Positions 19,152 to 28,500 of a stretch of DNA of 64,000 nucleotides are shown one piece after another. The notes beneath the pieces were generated by a model. It was given only the letters and a program-made list of their open reading frames with translations, searched no databases and had not been told where the DNA came from. Both the position numbers and the translations under genes were made by a program. Each line of letters opens with the position of its first letter. Position 1 is the first letter of the stretch. This DNA is from Pasteurella testudinis DSM 23072 (GTDB taxonomy: Bacteria > Pseudomonadota > Gammaproteobacteria > Enterobacterales > Pasteurellaceae), in NCBI RefSeq assembly GCF_900176075.1, contig NZ_FWWV01000067.1, positions 21,462 to 85,461 on the forward strand. Reading direction: 5' to 3'.

Positions 19152-20366
19152 TTAGTGGGCAGTCCACTGCACTGTGTTCAAATCAATCCCTTCTTTAAAC
19201 ATATCCCATAACGGCGATAGTTCACGCAGTTTGCTTACTGCTTTTTTCACTAATTCGATAGTGTAATCCACTTCTTCTTCGGTGGTGTAGCGTCCGATTG
19301 AGAAACGGATTGAGCTGTGCGCCAATTCATCGTTCAAGCCCAAGGCACGCAAGACATACGACGGCTCAAGGCTGGCTGAGGTACAAGCCGAACCGGAAGA
19401 CACCGCAATATCGCTCAATGCCATCATTAACGATTCGCCTTCCACATAGTTGAAGCTGATGTTCAGATTGCCGGCAACACGTTGTTCCAACGAACCGTTG
19501 ACGTGCACTTCTTCGATGTCTTTCAAACCGTTGTATAAACGGTCGCGCAGGGCTTTGATGCGTGGAATTTCAGTCGCCATTTCCTCTTTACAGATACGGT
19601 AGGCTTCGCCCATACCGACAATTTGATGCACCGGCAAAGTGCCGGAACGCATACCGCGCTCATGACCGCCGCCGTGCACCATTGCTTCGATGCGCACGCG
19701 TGGTTTACGCCGCACATATAAGCCGCCGATCCCTTTCGGCCCGTATAGTTTGTGACCGGAAAACGACATTAAATCCACTTTCAATTTGCTTAAATCAATC
19801 TCGACCTTGCCGACGCTTTGCGTCGCGTCAGTGTGGAACAGCACTTTCTTGGCACGACACAATTCGCCGATTTTCTCGATATCTTGAATCACACCGATTT
19901 CATTATTGACGTGCATGATTGACACCAAAATCGTATCGTCACGCATTGCCGCTTCCAGTTTCGCCAAATCCACCAATCCGTCCGCTTCCGGCTCCAGATA
20001 AGTGACTTCAAAGCCTTCGCGCTCCAACTGACGGCAGGTATCCAACACCGCTTTATGTTCGGTTTTACAAGTGATGATATGCTTGCCTTTGGTTTGGTAA
20101 AAATGCGCCACGCCTTTAATCGCCAAGTTATCAGACTCTGTTGCGCCGGAAGTAAACACGATTTCTCTGGAATCCGCACCGATCAAGTCCGCAATCTGGT
20201 TACGCGCAATATCCACCGCCTCTTCCGCCTGCCAGCCGAAACGGTGTGAACGCGAAGCCGGATTGCCGAAAATGCCCTCATAGGTCATAAATTCCATCAT
20301 TTTTTTGGCTACTCGTTCGTCCACCGGACAAGTTGCCGCATAATCCAAATAAATTGGTAATTTCAT
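19152..20366 (-). CDS. iscS: Cysteine desulfurase IscS
   Basis: A 404-residue PLP enzyme that takes sulfur from cysteine for iron-sulfur clusters, tRNA thiolation and other products. [12 protein letters not shown] carries the PLP-binding lysine (Lys206) and [14 protein letters not shown] carries the active-site Cys328 on its mobile loop. A GTG lies 6 bases upstream (20372), but the ATG at 20366, with AGGAG 5 bases before it, gives exactly the E. coli length and [12 protein letters not shown] start. The iscR-iscS gap contains an inverted uptake-signal pair. Confidence 0.98.
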   Translation of the reverse strand: MKLPIYLDYAATCPVDERVAKKMMEFMTYEGIFGNPASRSHRFGWQAEEAVDIARNQIADLIGADSREIVFTSGATESDNLAIKGVAHFYQTKGKHIITCKTEHKAVLDTCRQLEREGFEVTYLEPEADGLVDLAKLEAAMRDDTILVSIMHVNNEIGVIQDIEKIGELCRAKKVLFHTDATQSVGKVEIDLSKLKVDLMSFSGHKLYGPKGIGGLYVRRKPRVRIEAMVHGGGHERGMRSGTLPVHQIVGMGEAYRICKEEMATEIPRIKALRDRLYNGLKDIEEVHVNGSLEQRVAGNLNISFNYVEGESLMMALSDIAVSSGSACTSASLEPSYVLRALGLNDELAHSSIRFSIGRYTTEEEVDYTIELVKKAVSKLRELSPLWDMFKEGIDLNTVQWTAH

Positions 20367-20392
20367 TTTCACTCCTGAAAAATTAACAATAT

Positions 20393-20419
20393 CAACCGCA
20401 CTTCATTTAAGTGCGGTTG
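20393..20419 (-). other. Inverted uptake-signal hairpin at the iscR-iscS junction
   Basis: CAACCGCACTT (20393-20403) pairs with AAGTGCGGTTG (20409-20419), loop of 5. It overlaps the last codons and stop of iscR. There is no T run, so full termination is unlikely; in E. coli the same junction is a site of post-transcriptional control that leaves iscR stable while iscSUA is degraded, and this hairpin could play a similar part (inference). Confidence 0.6.
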
Positions 20420-20883
20420 ACGACTTGAAAGGGTTGTTGTTCCAAATGTTTTTTAAGGGCGCTGCGTTGCGTCTGTTTATTCACTAAATCCGCAATGGTG
20501 ATACCGTTCAGAAACTCCTCGATCTCCTCACTCAACTGCTCCCACAATGAGTGTGTCAAACAAGTGATGCCGCCTTGGCAATTGCCTTTTCCTTTACACT
20601 TGGTCGCAGTGATATTTTCATTCACCGCCGCAATAATCATGCCGATAGCAATTTTCTCAATCGGCATGCCTAAAAGATAACCGCCGCCCGGTCCACGCAC
20701 GCTCTTGACCAAGCCGTAACGGCGTAATTTGGCAAATAACTGTTCTAGATAGGAAAGCGAAATTTGTTGACGATCTGAAATTTCAGCTAAGGTAATCGGC
20801 ATCTCAATCTCACCACGTTGCGAATGGAGCGCAATATCCAGCATTGCCGTCACGGCATACCGCCCTTTTGATGTCAATTTCAT
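20407..20883 (-). CDS. iscR: Iron-sulfur-responsive transcription regulator IscR
   Basis: A 158-residue Rrf2-family repressor. The winged helix covers about residues 1-80 ([20 protein letters not shown]). The [2Fe-2S] ligands lie in [16 protein letters not shown], spacing C-x5-C-x5-C-x2-H, identical to E. coli IscR. With a cluster it represses the isc operon; without it, isc is derepressed. A type 1 IscR operator is present just upstream at 20923-20947, so autoregulation is well supported. Confidence 0.98.
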   Translation of the reverse strand: MKLTSKGRYAVTAMLDIALHSQRGEIEMPITLAEISDRQQISLSYLEQLFAKLRRYGLVKSVRGPGGGYLLGMPIEKIAIGMIIAAVNENITATKCKGKGNCQGGITCLTHSLWEQLSEEIEEFLNGITIADLVNKQTQRSALKKHLEQQPFQVVNRT

Positions 20884-20914
20884 CTTTGTTCCTCAACGAT
20901 AATCTGATAGTGAG

Positions 20915-20943
20915 ATTCTTTCATACCAGACTATTTTAGTCAA
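20915..20943 (-). promoter_or_regulatory. Putative isc operon promoter
   Basis: On the minus strand TTGACT (20943-20938) and AAGAAT (20920-20915) are separated by 17 bases. The -35 element lies inside the IscR operator, the configuration expected for repression. The -10 is weak (4 of 6). Confidence 0.55.
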
Positions 20944-20947
20944 CTTT
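20923..20947. promoter_or_regulatory. IscR type 1 operator
   Basis: Read on the minus strand the 25 bases contain GTTGACTAAAATAGTCTGGT, which fits the type 1 IscR consensus (YYGACT-N5-AGTCRR core with TAT ends). A second partial copy, ATAGTCGGG, follows upstream around 20950-20972, recalling the paired sites of E. coli iscR. Confidence 0.85.
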
Positions 20948-21007
20948 AAACCCGACTATTTTTGTATGTTTTTATCTATCGTAGCAACAAGCGACAACTT
21001 ACCGGCG

Positions 21008-21742
21008 TTAACCGCACTTTTTGCGTACCGCACTTAGCATACCCTGCAAAATATTCAGTTCGTTTTTGCGCAGCTCGGCACGCGCATACAGACTGCGCAG
21101 TTTCGGCATCACACCGTTATTTTGAATAAAGTCCAGCTCACGGTAAAGCTGTTCGGTTTGCGTGAAAAAATACTCCAACTCCTGCTGCGCCGGTTTTTCC
21201 GAACTCGGTGTTGAAAGTGCGGTCGGCGGCGTAATTGCCCCCGCGTTTTGCCGCGCCAACATCGCCATGCGCACTTCATAGCTGACCAGTTGCACCGCCA
21301 TCGCCAAATTCAGCGAAGAATAGTCGGTATTGGCCGGAATATTCAAATGAAAACCGCACTTTAACAATTCGTCATTAGTCAAACCGACCCGCTCGCGCCC
21401 GAACACAATCGCCACCTTTTCATGATGTTCGGCATATTGCACGGCCCGTTCGCCACAGCCGCGCGGATCCAGCTGCGGAATCGTTAAATGCCGACTGCGT
21501 GCGCTGGTGCCGATCACCAATGAACAATCGGCAATCGCATGCGCGAAATCCGGCACCACCACCGCACTTTGCACCACATCATCCGCCCCTGCCGCCAATG
21601 CCAACGCCTGCTCGTCCGGCAGCACTTTCGGCGCCACCAAACACAACGACGACAACCCCATCGTTTTCATCGCCCGCGCCGCCGAGCCGATATTGCCGCT
21701 GTGCGAGGTTTCAACCAGCACGATTCGGATATTTTTTAACAT
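21008..21742 (-). CDS. trmJ: tRNA (cytidine/uridine-2'-O-)-methyltransferase TrmJ
   Basis: A 244-residue SPOUT methyltransferase that methylates the 2'-OH of nucleotide 32 in tRNA anticodon loops. VLVETSHSGNIGSAARAMKTMGL at the N-terminus (here split by description) and IVFGRERVGLTNDEL near residue 112 are the SPOUT family motifs forming the SAM-binding knot; residues 160-244 form the TrmJ-specific C-terminal dimer extension. It lies upstream of iscR in the same direction, as in enterobacteria. Uptake signals occur at 21010, 21217, 21354 and 21560. Confidence 0.95.
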   Translation of the reverse strand: MLKNIRIVLVETSHSGNIGSAARAMKTMGLSSLCLVAPKVLPDEQALALAAGADDVVQSAVVVPDFAHAIADCSLVIGTSARSRHLTIPQLDPRGCGERAVQYAEHHEKVAIVFGRERVGLTNDELLKCGFHLNIPANTDYSSLNLAMAVQLVSYEVRMAMLARQNAGAITPPTALSTPSSEKPAQQELEYFFTQTEQLYRELDFIQNNGVMPKLRSLYARAELRKNELNILQGMLSAVRKKCG

Positions 21743-21771
21743 ATTTTTCCTTTTTCTTTGCTTATAACGAT

Positions 21772-21805
21772 AAAAAAACCTGATTTTGATAAAATCAAAA
21801 TCAGG
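21772..21805 (-). terminator. Terminator after the nucleoside transporter gene
   Basis: CCTGATTTTGAT (21779-21790) and ATCAAAATCAGG (21794-21805) form a perfect 12-base stem with a 3-base loop. Reading leftward it is followed by seven T (21778-21772). It ends the psuK-psuG-nupC transcript before trmJ. Confidence 0.93.
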
Positions 21806-21835
21806 TCATTATAACGTGAATTGTGCGGAAGATAA

Positions 21836-23107
21836 TTAACCGATTAACGCGATACCAGTCAACCCGATAAATAAACCGGCAATGGTTGCGCTCATTAAAT
21901 TAGATAAAGAACCTGCAATCACCGCTTTGATCCCCATTCTGGCAATATCGGAACGGCGATTCGGCGCCAGTGTGCCTATTCCGCCGATTAAAATAGCGAT
22001 CGAGCCTAAGTTTGCAAAGCCGCATAAGGCGAATGTGATAATCGCTTTGGTTTTATCCGTCAGAACCATCGGCGGATTTTCGCCTAAATAACGTCCGAAA
22101 TCTAAATAAGCAACAAATTCGTTAATCACTAATTTTTGCCCAATCATCGAACCGGCAACCTGTGCTTCTCCCCACGGAACGCCGATAATATAAGCCAGTG
22201 GTTGGAACAACCAGCCCAAAATCATTTGCAAACTGAGTTCCGGCTGATTAAACCAAGCGCCGACTCCGCCGATGATCCCGTTTAGCAATGCAATCAATGC
22301 GACGAATGCCAGTAACATTGCCCCCACATTCAGTGCCAATTGCATACCTGCCGAAGCACCGCCTGCCGCCGCATCTAAAATATTCGCCGGTTTATCTTCG
22401 TTGTTATCATAATCAATTTCATCATTGACGGTTTCGGTTTGCGGAACCAAAATCTTGGCGAACAATAATCCGCCGGGCGCCGCCATAAACGAAGCCGCGA
22501 TTAAATAAGGCACCGGCACGCCCATTGCCGCATAGCCAGCCAATGCCGAACCGGCAATAGACGCCAAACCGCCGCACATCACCGCAAACAATTCCGATTG
22601 TGTCATTTTGGCAATATAGGGTTTCACCACCAAAGGCGCTTCGGTTTGCCCGACAAAAATATTTGCTGCCGCCGACATGGATTCTGTTTTTGAGGTTTTT
22701 AATACGGCTTGCAGAAAACCGCCTAAAATTTTGATCACCCACTGCATAATGCCGATATAATATAACACTGAGATCAGCGAAGCAAAAAAGACGATAACCG
22801 GCAGAACACGCAGCGCAAAAATAAAGCCGCCACCGCCAAAAACCTCAAACATTTTATCGCTGACTAAACCTCCGAATAAAAATCCGATACCGTCATTGCC
22901 GTAATCAATCACTTTTTGTACGCCGTTGGAAATAGCCAACAGCGCATTTCGTCCGGCAGATACATACAGAATTAACGCACCGATAGCAATTTGCATGCCT
23001 AATGCGCCGAAAACCGTACGATAATTAATCGCTTTGCGATTCTCGGATAATAAAAATGCGATTGCCAATAACACAAAAATACCGATGATACTTAACAGGG
23101 AACTCAT
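21836..23107 (-). CDS. nupC: Concentrative nucleoside transporter, NupC-type
   Basis: A 423-residue CNT-family symporter with about ten hydrophobic segments. GQTEAPLVVKPYIAKMT near residue 170 and NEFVAYLDFG near residue 330 are the two nucleoside-binding motifs, and an N-terminal gate domain precedes them. Acidic, non-membrane residues 225-245 (ETVNDEIDYDNNEDKP) form a loop longer than usual. It closes an operon with psuK and psuG, so pseudouridine, besides common nucleosides, is a likely substrate (inference from context). Confidence 0.9.
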   Translation of the reverse strand: MSSLLSIIGIFVLLAIAFLLSENRKAINYRTVFGALGMQIAIGALILYVSAGRNALLAISNGVQKVIDYGNDGIGFLFGGLVSDKMFEVFGGGGFIFALRVLPVIVFFASLISVLYYIGIMQWVIKILGGFLQAVLKTSKTESMSAAANIFVGQTEAPLVVKPYIAKMTQSELFAVMCGGLASIAGSALAGYAAMGVPVPYLIAASFMAAPGGLLFAKILVPQTETVNDEIDYDNNEDKPANILDAAAGGASAGMQLALNVGAMLLAFVALIALLNGIIGGVGAWFNQPELSLQMILGWLFQPLAYIIGVPWGEAQVAGSMIGQKLVINEFVAYLDFGRYLGENPPMVLTDKTKAIITFALCGFANLGSIAILIGGIGTLAPNRRSDIARMGIKAVIAGSLSNLMSATIAGLFIGLTGIALIG

Positions 23108-23151
23108 AGAAACCTCACATAAAAAGAAGTAAAACGTATATGTTCACTACT

Positions 23152-23180
23152 AAAGCCGCTCGCTATTAGGCAGCGGCTTT
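23152..23180 (-). other. Hairpin between psuG and nupC
   Basis: AAAGCCGCT (23152-23160) and AGCGGCTTT (23172-23180) form a 9-base stem, loop of 11. Only a short T stretch follows in the leftward direction, so it may be a leaky terminator or an mRNA end that sets the psuG:nupC ratio. Confidence 0.6.
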
Positions 23181-23195
23181 CATCTGTAACGCAAT

Positions 23196-24116
23196 TCATG
23201 ACGTGAGTTGATAATAATTAACCGCGATTCGAGCCGCCAGTTCCGCATTGTTGAAAACCAAATTAATATTGGAATGCAAGCTCTCGCCGCCGGTTAATTC
23301 CGCTACTCTTGCCAACAAAAACGGCGTGCTCTCTTTGCCGACAATGCCTTGGGTCACTGATTCTCGTAGCGCTTGTTCAATTGCCGCATTGATTTTCTCT
23401 TCCGGCATGGCAAACTGCTGTGGAATAGGATTGGCTATCACAACGCCGCCGGCTAACCCAAGCGACCATTTTGCATCTATCGCCTGTGCAATAGATTCTG
23501 CCGAATCAAGGCGAACACTCACCTCGAAAGGGCTTGTTCTGGAAAAAAATGCCGGTAATTTATCGGTTTGGTAGCCAATTAACGGCACGCCGAATGTTTC
23601 CAAATATTCGGTGGTTAATCCCAGATCAAGGATCGATTTTGCTCCGGCACACACCACCGCAACACTCGTCCGCGCCAACTCTTGCAAATCGGCGGAAATA
23701 TCAAAAGTCGACTCTGCGCCTCTATGCACGCCGCCGATTCCTCCGGTCGCAAATACCTTAATCCCTGCCATTTCCGCAATAATCATGGTTGCCGCCACCG
23801 TCGTCGCCCCATTCTTTTGTGCGGCGACGACAAAAGACAGATCACGGCGGCTGACTTTAGCCACTGCATGCCCCTCTTTGCCTAACAGTTCGATTTCTGC
23901 TTGCGATAAACCGGCTTTTAACCGCCCTTTGATAATCGCAATTGTGGCAGGAACCGCACCGTTCTCACGAATAACATTCTCCACCTCCAACGCTGTTGCC
24001 ACATTCTGCGGATAAGGCATTCCATGAGAAATAATGGTTGATTCCAACGCGACAACCGGCACATTATTTGCCAACGCTTGCGCGACTTCGGGAGCAATAT
24101 CAAGGTATTTATTCAT
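23196..24116 (-). CDS. psuG: Pseudouridine-5'-phosphate glycosidase
   Basis: A 306-residue enzyme that splits the C-C bond of pseudouridine 5'-phosphate into uracil and ribose 5-phosphate. VALESTIISHGMPYPQNVATA near residue 20 (catalytic Glu in ALEST), AVAKVSRRDLSFV (catalytic Lys region) and VFATGGIGGVHRGAE are the family motifs. The start codon overlaps the psuK stop (ATGA at 24113-24116), indicating coupled translation. Together with the kinase it degrades pseudouridine taken up or released from RNA. Confidence 0.97.
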   Translation of the reverse strand: MNKYLDIAPEVAQALANNVPVVALESTIISHGMPYPQNVATALEVENVIRENGAVPATIAIIKGRLKAGLSQAEIELLGKEGHAVAKVSRRDLSFVVAAQKNGATTVAATMIIAEMAGIKVFATGGIGGVHRGAESTFDISADLQELARTSVAVVCAGAKSILDLGLTTEYLETFGVPLIGYQTDKLPAFFSRTSPFEVSVRLDSAESIAQAIDAKWSLGLAGGVVIANPIPQQFAMPEEKINAAIEQALRESVTQGIVGKESTPFLLARVAELTGGESLHSNINLVFNNAELAARIAVNYYQLTS

Positions 24117-25201
24117 AATTGAACCTCTAGGAGTTTTTTAACACTATCGTCAGATAGATTCGGGTTATTAGTAAATTCGGAAGATAACGCCAACGCCGAA
24201 CAGCCTTGAGCATAACGGATACTGTCCGCAAACGTCATATTTTCCAACCAGCAACATACCAGTCCCGCCATCATCGCATCGCCGGCACCGGTCACATTTA
24301 TAATGTTCACTTTTAACGGTTCCGCCCAACCGGACACGCCCGTTTTTTCACTAAAATAAACACCGTCGGATCCCAAACTCAGCACCAAACGGGTCAAACC
24401 TTGTTGGTGAAACCAAGCTGCAATCTTTAATACATCGTCATTCGTTTCTATTTTTATTCCGCTTAATGCTTCGGCTTCCAAGCGATTGGGTTTTAACGTA
24501 TGGATATGTGACAACCAATGTTTAATTTTCATGGCTTTAAAGGTTGAAACCGTATCAACGAATATAGGAATATCGCCGCTATTACTAAAAAGCCACGCCA
24601 ATGTTTTTTCACTTAAATTACAATCTAAAATAATAACATCGGCATGCTGGATAAATTTAAGACGGGAAGATAACAGGGCTGGGGTCAGATTATTTAGAAT
24701 CTCCATATCGTTAATCGCAACAACCATTTCGCCGTTGTTGTCGAGCAATGAAATATAAGTAGAAGTGGTTTCATTATGCAATTGATAACAACGATCCACA
24801 TAAGCGCCTGATTGCTTTGTTCTTTCTAAAACGGTTTCGCCATATAAATCGTCACCGACCACCGATATTAAATGCGACTCCTTGCCTAACATTGCAATAT
24901 TTTGGGCAATATTTCGTCCGACGCCGCCCGGCGTACATTTAATTTTGCCTAAATTCGAATCGCCAAAAACAAGATTATTCAGCGAATATCCGGCGATATC
25001 CATATTCGTTCCGCCAATCGTCACCGCTCTTTGCTGCGGCGATAAAATATAGCCTTTGCCTTTAATATACCCTTTGCGCATTAAATTCATAATATAGCCG
25101 GCCACACTGGATCGACTTAATCCCAAAATATCGGCGATTTGTTGTTGAGATATTAAAGGATCTTTGCGTAACAGCTCTAAAATTTGTTGCTCACGATTCA
25201 T
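24113..25201 (-). CDS. psuK: Pseudouridine kinase with N-terminal helix-turn-helix, YeiI-like
   Basis: A 362-residue fusion. Residues 1-60 form a winged helix-turn-helix (REQQILELLRKDPLISQQQI, then GLSRSSVAGYIMNLMRKGYI), and residues 63-362 a PfkB kinase with GGVGRNIAQNIAMLG and the catalytic NVTGAGDAMMAGLV motif. A TTG at 25225 is in frame, but the ATG at 25201 with AGGTG 6 bases upstream gives the same length as E. coli YeiI (362). It phosphorylates pseudouridine for PsuG. The DNA-binding domain suggests the kinase may also regulate its own operon (inference). Confidence 0.88.
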   Translation of the reverse strand: MNREQQILELLRKDPLISQQQIADILGLSRSSVAGYIMNLMRKGYIKGKGYILSPQQRAVTIGGTNMDIAGYSLNNLVFGDSNLGKIKCTPGGVGRNIAQNIAMLGKESHLISVVGDDLYGETVLERTKQSGAYVDRCYQLHNETTSTYISLLDNNGEMVVAINDMEILNNLTPALLSSRLKFIQHADVIILDCNLSEKTLAWLFSNSGDIPIFVDTVSTFKAMKIKHWLSHIHTLKPNRLEAEALSGIKIETNDDVLKIAAWFHQQGLTRLVLSLGSDGVYFSEKTGVSGWAEPLKVNIINVTGAGDAMMAGLVCCWLENMTFADSIRYAQGCSALALSSEFTNNPNLSDDSVKKLLEVQL

Positions 25202-25280
25202 AATCAACACCTGTTTATTTTTCAACTTTTGTTTGAGTGTGTCATTGAAAAATAAAAAATAAATAGCGCACTAATTAATT

Positions 25281-25296
25281 TGTGAGATAACGCACA
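25281..25296. promoter_or_regulatory. CRP-like site upstream of the psuK operon
   Basis: On the minus strand TGTGCGTTATCTCACA matches TGTGA-N6-TCACA with one mismatch. Its centre is 87 bases before the psuK ATG. Nucleoside catabolic genes are classic CRP targets, so activation of psuK-psuG-nupC is likely. The site also lies upstream of divergent suhB, but further from its promoter. Confidence 0.65.
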
Positions 25297-25392
25297 AAAT
25301 TTAGCCAATAAAAATCAGAATCTGTGATCCGACAAGCAAAAAGATTTAAAGACGCTCTCAAAATTTACCTCGCAATTTACCGAAGAATTTCT

Positions 25393-25398
25393 TATAAT
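25393..25398 (+). promoter_or_regulatory. -10 element of the suhB promoter
   Basis: A perfect TATAAT, 69 bases before the suhB ATG. No convincing -35 hexamer lies 16-18 bases upstream. Confidence 0.55.
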
Positions 25399-25466
25399 GC
25401 GCACGTTGATTTTGTGTAGATAATAATCAATTCCTTTTAATTTGTTCTTTAAAATCCGGTGGAACT

Positions 25467-26270
25467 ATGAATCCAATGTTAAACATCGCTATTCGTGCCG
25501 CACGAAAAGCAGGCAATGTGATTGCCAAAGGCTATGAACGCCCAGAAAGTATTGAAACAACCAGCAAGCGCGCTAACGACTATGTCACCAATATCGATAA
25601 AGCTGCTGAAGAAGTCATTATCGAAGTGATCAAAAAATCGTATCCTGATCACACGATTATTACCGAAGAAAGCGGTGTCATCGAAGGCGAAAACAAGAAT
25701 GTACAATGGGTGATCGATCCACTGGACGGAACAACCAACTTTATCAAATCCTTTCCGCACTTTGCCGTTTCTATCGCTATCCGTGAAAACGGTCGCACCG
25801 AAGTCGGCGTGGTTTACGATCCGCTGCGTAACGAGCTGTTCACGGCAGTGCGCGGCGAAGGCGCTAAATTAAACGAAACCCGTTTACGCGTTGAAAACAA
25901 ACGCGATTTAGACGGCACGGTATTAGCCACCGGTTTCCCGTTCAAAGCCAAACAACATATGCAGGCGCATTTAAATATTATCGGTTCGTTAATTGAAAAC
26001 GCCGCCGACTTCCGTCGCGCCGGCTCTGCCGCACTGGATTTGGCGTATGTTGCCGCCAACCGTGTGGACGGCTATTTTGAAATCGGTTTGAAACCGTGGG
26101 ACTGCGCTGCCGGCGATCTGATCGTGCGTGAAGCAGGCGGTATTGTGACCGATTTTGTCGGTGGGCATAACTATTTGAAATCCGGTAATATCGTTGCCGC
26201 CGCCCCGCGTATCGCCAAAGCGGTTTTGACCAAAATCCAACCGCACTTGACCGACGAATTGAAAAAGTAG
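25467..26270 (+). CDS. suhB: Inositol-1-monophosphatase family protein SuhB
   Basis: A 267-residue magnesium-dependent phosphatase, the same length as E. coli SuhB. The metal-binding motifs are ITEESGVIEGE near residue 65, VIDPLDGTTNFIKSFPHF near residue 82 and WDCAAGDLIVREAGG near residue 210. In enterobacteria SuhB also binds NusA and RNA polymerase and takes part in rRNA antitermination, probably its main role. It is divergent from the psuK operon; in E. coli suhB is next to trmJ, and here it lies nearby. A good terminator follows. Confidence 0.95.
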   Translation: MNPMLNIAIRAARKAGNVIAKGYERPESIETTSKRANDYVTNIDKAAEEVIIEVIKKSYPDHTIITEESGVIEGENKNVQWVIDPLDGTTNFIKSFPHFAVSIAIRENGRTEVGVVYDPLRNELFTAVRGEGAKLNETRLRVENKRDLDGTVLATGFPFKAKQHMQAHLNIIGSLIENAADFRRAGSAALDLAYVAANRVDGYFEIGLKPWDCAAGDLIVREAGGIVTDFVGGHNYLKSGNIVAAAPRIAKAVLTKIQPHLTDELKK

Positions 26271-26288
26271 TTCTCGACAAATAGTACG

Positions 26289-26318
26289 AAAGGCGGTTTA
26301 CTTAACCGCCTTTTGTTT
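26289..26318 (+). terminator. Terminator after suhB
   Basis: AAAGGCGGTT (26289-26298) pairs with AACCGCCTTT (26304-26313) around a 5-base loop, followed by TTTTGTTT. Confidence 0.88.
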
Positions 26319-26426
26319 ATCTATTTCTGCAGATCAACCGCTTTTTTAGAAATCAAGAAATCAAAGGTTTCGCCCGCTTTTTTAATATTCCGCGTGAAAC
26401 CTTTATTCCTAAAGTGCGGTAACTCG

Positions 26427-28379
26427 CTACACGTTGCCGTTGCTGATGTTTTCCAGCACTTCCCAGCGTTCCAAACTCTGTTCCAGTTGCAGCTCTTTAT
26501 CTGCCAATCGTTGCAGGGTTTGACTGGTGTATTGGTGGTCTTTTTGGAAAAATTCGGCGCTTGCCACTTCTGTTTGCAGCGCTTCGATTTCCGCTTCCAA
26601 CTGTTCCAACAAGTGTGGCAACTGCTCTAATTCCCGCTGCTCTTTAAAGCCCAATTTGGTTTTGCGCTCTGCGGTTTTCACTTTGCCTTTCTTATCGTCC
26701 GGATTCTCGACCGCACTTTCGCTTTTTGTCGGCGTTTCTTTGGCTTGGCTGCCGGCGGCTTTCTGTTGCAAAGCGGCAAAATAGTTTTGCTGCTGTTGTT
26801 TGGCATCGCTGTAGCCGCCGACATAGTGGTTCAATACACCGTTGCCCTCGAAGAAATAGCACTCGGTGGCGGTGTTGTCGATAAATTGGCGGTCATGGCT
26901 GACGATAATCAACGTGCCTTGATAGTCGCTTAAAATATCTTCCAATAATTCAAGCGTTTCCACGTCCAAGTCATTGGTCGGTTCGTCGAGAATCAATAAA
27001 TTATTCGGTTTTAACAGTAGCTTCGCCAACAATAAACGGTTGCGTTCGCCGCCCGACAATGCTTTCACCGGACTCATCGCCCGTTTCGGCGGAAACAGGA
27101 AGTCTTGCAAATAGCCTAAGACATGGCGTTTATGCCCGTTGACTTCCACATCTTGTTTGCCGTCGGCGACGTTATCCATCACGCTTTTTTCCGGATCCAA
27201 ATCGGCGCGGTATTGATCGAAGTAGGCGACTTCCAGTTTGGTTCCCGACCGCACTTTGCCTGCCGTCGGGCTCAATTGTTGCAGCAACAGTTTGATAAAC
27301 GTGGTTTTGCCGCAGCCGTTCGGGCCGACCAATGCGATTTTATCGCCGCGCATAATATTGTCGCTGAAATTTTTCAGTAACACTTTCTCTTCGATTTGAT
27401 AGCCCAGATCTTCGATTTCAAACACAATTTTGCCGGAGCGGGTGGCGGTATCCACTTGGATTTTCGCCGTGCCCAACACTTCACGCCGTTGGCGACGCTC
27501 TTCACGCAGAGCTTTCAACGCACGCACTCTGCCCTCGTTACGGGTGCGACGCGCTTTGATCCCCTGTCGAATCCACACTTCCTCTTGCGCCAGTTTTTTA
27601 TCGAACAGCTCGTTTTGCAACTCCTCCACCCGCAGATTTTCTTCTTTAGCGGTCAGATACAGATCGTAATTGCCCGGATAAGACACCAACTTGCCGCGAT
27701 CCAAATCGACGATTCGGGTTGCCATTTTGCGGATAAAAGAGCGGTCGTGCGAAATAAAAATAATGCTGCCGGAAAATTCCAACAAAAAGGCTTCCAGCCA
27801 GTCAATTGCTTCAATATCCAGATGGTTGGTCGGTTCGTCCAGCAATAAAATATCCGGATTGCTGACCAACGCCCGTGCCAACGCCGCTTTGCGCTGCCAA
27901 CCGCCCGACAGCTCGGACAGCAGGGTGTCAGGGTTCAAATCCAAACGGCGCAACACGTCTTGAATCCGGCTTTCGACCTGCCAGCCGTTGGCGTGATCCA
28001 ATTCGTTTTGCACTTCCGCCAGTTGCTGCAACAGTTCGTCGGAATAATCCGCCGTCAATTGGTGCGAAAGGCGGTGATACTGCTTCAGCAAATCGGCAAG
28101 ATCGGCGATGCCTTCGGCAACATAATCGAATACGTTGTCTTCGATATGGCGCGGCGGATCTTGCTCCAAGCGTGAAACCACCACACCGCTTTCCAGCTGT
28201 AATGTGCCGTCGTCGAGGTTGACTTCGCCGGCAAGAATTTTCATCAAAGTCGACTTGCCGGCGCCGTTGCGCCCGACCAAGCAGACCCGTTCGCCGGCTT
28301 CGATATGCAAATCGGCGTGATCCAATAACGGATGATCACTAAATGACAAATACGCATTGGTTAAATTCAGTAATGCCAA
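26427..28379 (-). CDS. uup: ABC-F family ATPase Uup
   Basis: A 650-residue protein with two ATP-binding cassettes and no membrane segments. Walker A motifs are GRNGAGKSTLMKIL near residue 37 and GPNGCGKTTFIKLL near 353; signature motifs LSGGWQRKAALARAL and LSGGERNRLLLAKLL follow; the C-terminal 100 residues form the charged coiled coil that binds DNA in Uup. ABC-F proteins act on the ribosome; Uup mutants in E. coli show increased transposon excision. The stop overlaps nothing; an uptake signal follows at 26415. A 240-base gap separates it from uvrC. Confidence 0.95.
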   Translation of the reverse strand: MALLNLTNAYLSFSDHPLLDHADLHIEAGERVCLVGRNGAGKSTLMKILAGEVNLDDGTLQLESGVVVSRLEQDPPRHIEDNVFDYVAEGIADLADLLKQYHRLSHQLTADYSDELLQQLAEVQNELDHANGWQVESRIQDVLRRLDLNPDTLLSELSGGWQRKAALARALVSNPDILLLDEPTNHLDIEAIDWLEAFLLEFSGSIIFISHDRSFIRKMATRIVDLDRGKLVSYPGNYDLYLTAKEENLRVEELQNELFDKKLAQEEVWIRQGIKARRTRNEGRVRALKALREERRQRREVLGTAKIQVDTATRSGKIVFEIEDLGYQIEEKVLLKNFSDNIMRGDKIALVGPNGCGKTTFIKLLLQQLSPTAGKVRSGTKLEVAYFDQYRADLDPEKSVMDNVADGKQDVEVNGHKRHVLGYLQDFLFPPKRAMSPVKALSGGERNRLLLAKLLLKPNNLLILDEPTNDLDVETLELLEDILSDYQGTLIIVSHDRQFIDNTATECYFFEGNGVLNHYVGGYSDAKQQQQNYFAALQQKAAGSQAKETPTKSESAVENPDDKKGKVKTAERKTKLGFKEQRELEQLPHLLEQLEAEIEALQTEVASAEFFQKDHQYTSQTLQRLADKELQLEQSLERWEVLENISNGNV

Positions 28380-28500
28380 ACTATAATCCTTAGGGTTTGT
28401 TGATCTTTATCTATAATTTGAGCCATAGGCTATTTTTCACCAATACAAGGCAAACGTCGTGAAATTTAGTGATTCTAAACCAACGGCTTTTAACCCAGTA

